From assembly GCF_038593265.1 (NCBI RefSeq), contig NZ_CP151979.1, positions 2,611,001 through 2,675,000 on the forward strand: 64,000 nt of DNA, in the 5' to 3' direction. A model generated the notes under the pieces. The model did no database searches. It was not told the origin of the DNA and saw nothing but the letters and a program-made list of their open reading frames with translations. Shown here one piece after another: positions 59,230 through 64,000 of this stretch. Source of the stretch: Ureibacillus sp. FSL W7-1570. Lineage in GTDB: Bacteria; Bacillota; Bacilli; Bacillales_A; Planococcaceae. Made by a program: the position numbers and the translations under genes. Within the stretch, counting starts at the first letter, position 1. The number at the start of each line of letters is the position of its first letter.

Positions 59230-61362
59230 ATGAAGAAGAGAATTTGGATATCAGCAGGCGTATTGATTCTGCTCATTATCGCTGTAACAGTGGGATTCTT
59301 GCTGCGAGAGAGAAAAGTGGAAGTGACCGCAGCCTCCGTCATTTTTTCCGGTCATCCTTATCATGTGTATCTCACCCAAAGTGTGGATCAGCAGGCGATT
59401 CGGGAAGGTAAAGTGTATGTGACCGACGAAAAGGGAAACAAGTTGGATGCAGCCATTTCATTGAATGACAATCAACGGACAATCACCATAGAAGATTTGA
59501 GCATGGGAAAATATATTCTTCATATTGATAAAAAGGCCTTTAAAAGAGCCGCTTCAAAAACGACGGTCGAATTTCAGGTGATTGAAAAATTGGAATCGGT
59601 GCAATCCGTTGAAGAATTAGAAAAGTATTTCGAAGCGGCACTCGCCATTCGTAAACAAAACGACCAGAAATTCGAAATGGAAGATGGTGTTGTGGAAGAA
59701 TCCGCCGCCGATACATCCGGTTCAGACCATTCAACGACGAATAATCAAGTGGAAGGAATTGATGAAGGGGATATTGTCATCACAGACGGCAAATATATTT
59801 ACACAGCCGTCAATCAGAAAATTAACATTGTGGATGCGCAAGACCCGAAAAATTTGCGGCATGTGGCGACAATTCAATTAAAAAACAGTTACCCCCAATT
59901 ATTGTTAAAGGAAGGAAATTATTTAATCGCCTTGCTTGATGAGATGGTGCTTAATTCAAAGGACAATAAGGAAAATTACATCTGGCAATCTTTCACCAAA
60001 GCGGCGATTTATGATGTGAGTGATGCTTCCAATCCGAAATTGGCAAAGGAATTTGGCCAGGAAGGATATATGAATGGCGTACGAAAATATAACGGGGTGC
60101 TTTACATGGTATCCGGCTATTCGCCAAATTATTGGTTTATGGAAGAGAGGGAAGTCGAGCTGAGGCCCTATATTTCTGACGGAGGCGAAACAACTCCGCT
60201 GGAAATAGAAAACATTTCGATTATTCCGGGATCATTGGAGCCATCCTATACCATTATTTCCGCGATTGACTTGAACAATCTGACATCCAAAGAAGTCATC
60301 ACAAAGGGATATTTGGGCAGCAGTTCTGCATTATATATGTCCCCCAATGCCCTTTATTTGACGGCTTTTGATTATGGGGAGGGGGCCCCTATGCCAATCG
60401 ATCTCAATATAACCGTTTCAGATGGAGATACCCCGGTCAGTTCAGGACAAACTGCAGATCAAAAAACAAATATTTATAAATTTATCATCAGCGGAACAAA
60501 TATTGAGTTTGCAGCGTCTGAATCGGTGAAAGGGCATGTACTTAATCAATTCTCCATGGATGAACATAATGGATATTTCCGTATTGCGACAACGGAAGGA
60601 GTTGCCTGGGGTTCGCAACCAACTTCAAAAAATCATTTGTTTATTTTGAACGGGAACTTGGAGAAAGTGGGGGAAGTCACGGATTTGGCAAAAGGTGAAC
60701 GCATTTATTCCGTCCGGTTTATGGGGGATAAGGCGTATATCGTGACTTTCAAAGAGACAGACCCTCTTTTTGTCATAGATACTTCTGACCCGGGAAATCC
60801 GACCGTTTTGGGCGAATTAAAAATTCCGGGCTTCAGCAATTATCTGCATCCTCTTGGAGACCATCATTTGATTGGAATCGGTTATGATACGGAACAGCGT
60901 ATGGATTCCTGGTCGAAGGAACCGGTGACGGTGACGACCGGCATGAAAATTTCTTTATTTGATGTGTCCGATTTTGCCAATCCAAAGGAACAGGATACGG
61001 CAGTGATCGGCGGACGAGGAACGTATTCGGAAGCGCAATATAATCATAAGGCATTCTTTAGAAATGAAGAATTGAATTACTACGGCTTCCCGGTGATTTT
61101 GTACGAGGATGGAAAAAAAGACGAGATCCAGTATAAAGGATTGGGTGCGGTGATTTATGAAATCACACCAGAGCGCGGTATTCAATTGAAAGGGGATATC
61201 ATCACACCGGCCAAAACAGGCGAATTATATGAAGATTGGAATACAAGCATTTTGCGGTTAGCGTATATCGGCGATGTGTTATATACGGTTTCTCCGAATG
61301 AAGTGAAAAGCTATGATATCAACACTTTCAATCAGATTGGGCAAGTGGGTATCCATAATTGA
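59230..61362 (+). CDS. Membrane-anchored beta-propeller domain protein
   Basis: A 710-aa protein. An N-terminal membrane anchor spans about 5-25. A small beta domain (about 30-120) is followed by the beta-propeller family block beginning TNNQVEGIDEGDIVITDGKYIYTAV (about 173-197). Propeller repeats contain IVDAQDPKNLRHVATI, YDVSDASNPKLAKEF, VIDTSDPGNPTVLGEL and FDVSDFANPKEQD. This matches the secreted beta-propeller family of Bacilli and archaea whose function is unknown. AGAAAGGAG lies upstream of ATG 59230. Its promoter region starts right after the ORF-less intron. Confidence 0.85.
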   Translation: MKKRIWISAGVLILLIIAVTVGFLLRERKVEVTAASVIFSGHPYHVYLTQSVDQQAIREGKVYVTDEKGNKLDAAISLNDNQRTITIEDLSMGKYILHIDKKAFKRAASKTTVEFQVIEKLESVQSVEELEKYFEAALAIRKQNDQKFEMEDGVVEESAADTSGSDHSTTNNQVEGIDEGDIVITDGKYIYTAVNQKINIVDAQDPKNLRHVATIQLKNSYPQLLLKEGNYLIALLDEMVLNSKDNKENYIWQSFTKAAIYDVSDASNPKLAKEFGQEGYMNGVRKYNGVLYMVSGYSPNYWFMEEREVELRPYISDGGETTPLEIENISIIPGSLEPSYTIISAIDLNNLTSKEVITKGYLGSSSALYMSPNALYLTAFDYGEGAPMPIDLNITVSDGDTPVSSGQTADQKTNIYKFIISGTNIEFAASESVKGHVLNQFSMDEHNGYFRIATTEGVAWGSQPTSKNHLFILNGNLEKVGEVTDLAKGERIYSVRFMGDKAYIVTFKETDPLFVIDTSDPGNPTVLGELKIPGFSNYLHPLGDHHLIGIGYDTEQRMDSWSKEPVTVTTGMKISLFDVSDFANPKEQDTAVIGGRGTYSEAQYNHKAFFRNEELNYYGFPVILYEDGKKDEIQYKGLGAVIYEITPERGIQLKGDIITPAKTGELYEDWNTSILRLAYIGDVLYTVSPNEVKSYDINTFNQIGQVGIHN

Positions 61363-61367
61363 GGATG

Positions 61368-61404
61368 AAATCTGCTCTTGTTGTTGCAAGGGCAGATTTT
61401 TTGT
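61368..61404 (+). terminator. Terminator after the beta-propeller gene
   Basis: AAATCTGC and CTTG pair with CAAG and GCAGATTT, followed by a T run. Confidence 0.9.
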
Positions 61405-61435
61405 TATATATGGGGATTTATGCACCGTATGTGCT

Positions 61436-61710
61436 ATCCGAGCAAGTGAAGTTGGTATTTGAGCAAGCGAAGGGTTCATCCGAGCAAGCAGGGGAGGTAT
61501 CCGAGCAAGCAGGGGAGGTATCCGAGCAAGAGGAGGGAGTATCCGGGCAAGCGGAGGGGGCATCCGAGCAAGCAGGAGGGGTTATCCGAGCGAGCAGGAG
61601 GGGTTATCCGAGCGAGCAGGGGAGGTTATCCGAGCAAGCGGAGGAGTTATCCGAGCAAGCGCGGGGGGCATCCGCGCAAGAAGCGAAGATATCTCACAAG
61701 CGCGGAAGAT
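61436..61710 (+). repeat. Degenerate 21-bp tandem repeat
   Basis: The unit is TATCCGAGCAAGCAGGGGAGG with about 13 copies and increasing decay to the right, where copies of 20 or 22 bases break the phase. It lies directly after a terminator and before the convergent pdaC terminator. Frames through it (GEVSEQA on plus, LLARIPP on minus) lack ribosome binding sites. Confidence 0.88.
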
Positions 61711-61735
61711 ATCCGCAATATAATTTATCCATAAA

Positions 61736-61772
61736 ATAAAAAATCCCTAAGCTTTACTTTCGCTTAGGGATT
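61736..61772 (-). terminator. Terminator of pdaC
   Basis: AATCCCTAAGC pairs with GCTTAGGGATT; on the minus strand a T run follows. Confidence 0.9.
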
Positions 61773-61785
61773 AATCCATCCATTC

Positions 61786-63186
61786 TCAATTTTTTTCTGC
61801 CAAGATTTCGCTAACAGTTACACATTCGTAACCTTCCTGCTGCAAATAGGCCAATACGCTTTCGAGTCCATCGGCTGTTGATTGATGGATGTCATGCATT
61901 AAGATGATTGCGCCATCGTATAAATTTGCTTGAACGACAGGCAATATTTTATTTGGATCGCGGTATTTCCAATCATAAGTATCAATCGTCCATAAAACCA
62001 CCGGCAGATTAATTAGACTTTCAACGGTTTGATTCGTCGCACCATAAGGAGGTCTGAATACAGTCGGATATTCCCCGGTTATATCATGAATTATTTGGCT
62101 TGTGTAATCTACTTGCCAAGCCACCTGGGAGTTATTCTGTTTTGTCAATACAGGATGATTGTATGTATGATTGCCGATTTCATGGCCGCGATTTAATACT
62201 TCATGCACAATGTCCCTATTTTTTTCAACTTGTTTTCCAAGCATGAAGAATGTGGCCTTTGCATTGTATCGATCCAAAGTATCCAGAATTTGCATTGTCA
62301 CTTGTGGATGAGGGCCATCATCAAAAGTAAGAGCGACTTTCTTTTTAGGAGTGACAATGGTTACTGCGCTCGTTTCATTGCTTTGGAAATCGGATGACAA
62401 AATCGGGTTCAAGAAAGAGATCGGAATGCTGATGGCTGCTGAACCGGCACTTTCTTGGGCAAATTCTCCCTGGTTAAAATAAAATACAATCGAATCGTTT
62501 GTCACTGCAAAAAGATTGAAATGATTCCAACTTGGTGATGTCAATTCTTCGAGCTTTTCATCAATCACATTTGCACCATAATCATTTTCCAGTTCGGAAC
62601 GTAGATAGTTTGCAAGCAAATCCAGATTTCCGATATCATTATTGAACAATGCCTGGGCATCAACGATTTCTCCTGTTGCTTTATGGAAGGTGAAAGTTTT
62701 AAAAGTTTCATGATAGGAAACTTGATCATATGACAATTGTTTCTTTAGTACGATTGAATAATATTTGTCATTCACATCATTTATTTCCGTCGTGATAGTC
62801 AAATCGCCGATCGTTTTGTTTTCGCTGTTTTCATTTTTTTCATTTAACGTTCGAATGTAAACGCGTTTTGCATCTTCTATGTATTGATTAATTTGTTCAT
62901 TCACCAAATCGAAAGGAGTTTTCGGATACTCTAACGAATATGGTATTAAATCATCCGTGGATGATTCTGAGAAGATTTGAATGTCAGGAAACGGCGATTC
63001 TTTTTCTTCGGTTAGAGAGGAAACATCTAACGGATCTTCTGTTGTGGCCGATACGGTCGGCTGTTGAAATTTAAACTGGCCAGTAATGGAAACGGTAATA
63101 ATGATGACTGTGGTTAATGCAATGATGGAACCAATCAATAGAAAGTCAATCCATGCACCACGTTTGGACTTGCGGCAGCGTTTCAT
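61786..63186 (-). CDS. pdaC: Peptidoglycan deacetylase PdaC-like
   Basis: A 466-aa membrane-anchored enzyme. The membrane helix is at about 16-36. A PdaC/DUF3298-type domain spans about 75-265 (TITTEINDVNDKYYSIVLKKQLSYDQ; DAQALFNNDIGNLDLLANYL). The NodB deacetylase domain spans about 280-466: ALTFDDGPHP (Asp-Asp), HEIGNHTYNHPVL (two metal His), FRPPYGATN and ILMHDIH. Length and domain order match Bacillus PdaC, which removes acetyl groups from MurNAc and confers lysozyme resistance. Monocistronic. Confidence 0.9.
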   Translation of the reverse strand: MKRCRKSKRGAWIDFLLIGSIIALTTVIIITVSITGQFKFQQPTVSATTEDPLDVSSLTEEKESPFPDIQIFSESSTDDLIPYSLEYPKTPFDLVNEQINQYIEDAKRVYIRTLNEKNENSENKTIGDLTITTEINDVNDKYYSIVLKKQLSYDQVSYHETFKTFTFHKATGEIVDAQALFNNDIGNLDLLANYLRSELENDYGANVIDEKLEELTSPSWNHFNLFAVTNDSIVFYFNQGEFAQESAGSAAISIPISFLNPILSSDFQSNETSAVTIVTPKKKVALTFDDGPHPQVTMQILDTLDRYNAKATFFMLGKQVEKNRDIVHEVLNRGHEIGNHTYNHPVLTKQNNSQVAWQVDYTSQIIHDITGEYPTVFRPPYGATNQTVESLINLPVVLWTIDTYDWKYRDPNKILPVVQANLYDGAIILMHDIHQSTADGLESVLAYLQQEGYECVTVSEILAEKN

Positions 63187-63295
63187 CTTCGGTAGCTCTC
63201 CTCTCAGTAAACATCCTAAAATATGAAATAAGAAAAACTTGAGATTTGCCCTTCTGTTCGATATGATGGCAAGGAAAGAAAGGGAGAATTTGACA

Positions 63296-64000
63296 ATGAC
63301 ATATGAAAAGAACGATGATTTGGCGCTAGATTGCTTGTTGTTGGCGGGACAAATAATGATGGAAAGCGGTGCTGAGACTTATCGGGTTGAGGATACAATG
63401 CTCAGAATGGCTCGCTCCCAAAACTTGGACGCCCAAAGTTATGTAACGCCAACGGGAATCATTCTTTCTCTCGGTGAACAACAGAAAACCAAAATTATAT
63501 CTATATCAAATCGGATTACCGATTTGCATAAAATTGCGAAAGTGAATAACATTTCTAGAAAGCTTACACTTAAAATAATAACATTAGAAGAAGCCTATGA
63601 CGAGTTAAGAATGGTACAAAAAACGAACTATTTTCTACCAATTTGGTTGCAGATTTTAATGTCCGCAGTGTCTAGTGCCTGCTTCCTAATTTTGTTCAGA
63701 GGTGTTTGGTCCGATATGCCTGCCGCGTTTTTGGCAGGGGGTGCCGGGTACCTTGCTTTATTGGCCATTCAACATGTATCAAAAGTGAAATTTTTCTCTG
63801 AGTTCTTTGCTTCCTTTATCGTAGCGCTTGTTGCCTTTTTTGCTGTCAGATTTGGGTTTGGATATGAGCTCGACAAAATAATCATTAGCGGAGTGATGCC
63901 GCTCGTTCCGGGAATTTTAATTACCAATGCCGTCCGGGATTTGATGGCCGGCCATTTGACGGCGGGAATTGCCAAAGGTACGGAAGCATTTTTGACCGCT
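63296..64000 (+). CDS. ThrE-type threonine/serine exporter family protein (3' end outside window)
   Basis: The frame opens at ATG 63296, nine bases after AGGGAG, and runs off the window after 235 codons without a stop. The N-terminal soluble half (LLLAGQIMMESGAETYRVEDTML; ITDLHKIAKVNNISR) is the DUF1212/ThrE cytoplasmic domain. Five membrane segments follow, with MPLVPGILITNAVRDLMAGH, a hallmark of the family. It is divergent from pdaC. In Bacilli a small DUF3815 partner often follows, beyond this window. Confidence 0.88.
   Translation, partial: MTYEKNDDLALDCLLLAGQIMMESGAETYRVEDTMLRMARSQNLDAQSYVTPTGIILSLGEQQKTKIISISNRITDLHKIAKVNNISRKLTLKIITLEEAYDELRMVQKTNYFLPIWLQILMSAVSSACFLILFRGVWSDMPAAFLAGGAGYLALLAIQHVSKVKFFSEFFASFIVALVAFFAVRFGFGYELDKIIISGVMPLVPGILITNAVRDLMAGHLTAGIAKGTEAFLTA

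Noticed and set aside
61279-61739. Frames with SEQAGEV-like or LLARIPP-like peptide repeats
   Set aside because: They arise from the 21-bp DNA repeat. The phase breaks would destroy a real protein, and there are no start signals.
1-64000. tRNA, rRNA, prophage or restriction-modification genes
   Set aside because: None recognised anywhere in the window on either strand.

Overview
The window looks like a low-GC, Gram-positive Bacillales chromosome. Strong AGGAGG-type ribosome binding sites, frequent TTG and GTG starts, T-box-free S-box and THI-box leaders with intrinsic terminators, and Bacillus-type proteins (YjfB, PdaC, LytH, YitT, NfrA, TenA/TenI) all point there. The close likeness of the lysine dehydrogenase and of the group II intron reverse transcriptase to Geobacillus proteins suggests a moderately thermophilic relative (for example a Ureibacillus-like genus). 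That placement is inference from remembered families, not a search.

Layout. 1-5 kb: end of a flavin monooxygenase, a thioredoxin-like protein, an IS1182-type element and a secreted LytH-like peptidase. 5-9 kb: a thiamine thiazole operon (TPP riboswitch, tenA-tenI-thiS-thiG-thiF), followed by a candidate rod-shaped small RNA. 9-11.4 kb: an HD nucleotidase-like protein, a DUF2269 membrane protein, YjfB and a lipoprotein Cu/Zn superoxide dismutase. 11.6-18.5 kb: a TAXI-type TRAP uptake system with a putative operator, then an M20 amidohydrolase, an enolase-superfamily racemase and a GNAT acyltransferase. The last three match the plan of the known N-acyl route from D- to L-amino acids. 18.6-33.4 kb: ordinary chromosomal genes, including pepT, nfrA, an S-box metY and hom without an ACT domain, plus a secreted YtcJ-like protein whose metal ligands are lost.

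33.4-49.8 kb is the accessory heart. A second IS1182-type element sits between two copies of a perfect 28-bp palindromic terminator. Next come two divergent XRE regulators and a nine-gene type IV secretion operon (VirB2-, VirB6-, VirB3-, VirB4-, lysozyme/M23- and VirB8-like proteins). No relaxase, VirD4 coupling ATPase or integrase is visible in the window. Between the regulator and the pilin gene lies a 257-nt segment closed by a 24-bp long-range stem. At least three intrinsic-terminator-like hairpins lie inside the operon. A structured leader ahead of a long operon with internal terminators is the arrangement expected for processive antitermination; this is the most promising undescribed system here. 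The operon's terminator is interrupted by two identical tandem copies of a group IIC intron.

50-64 kb: a two-component system with a possible tiny membrane protein between regulator and kinase, an array of 21/42-bp repeats, uppP, a TIGR00266 protein, an ALDH plus lysine dehydrogenase pair (lysine degradation), an intron copy that has lost exactly its reverse transcriptase, a beta-propeller protein, a second 21-bp repeat array, PdaC and the start of a ThrE-type exporter.
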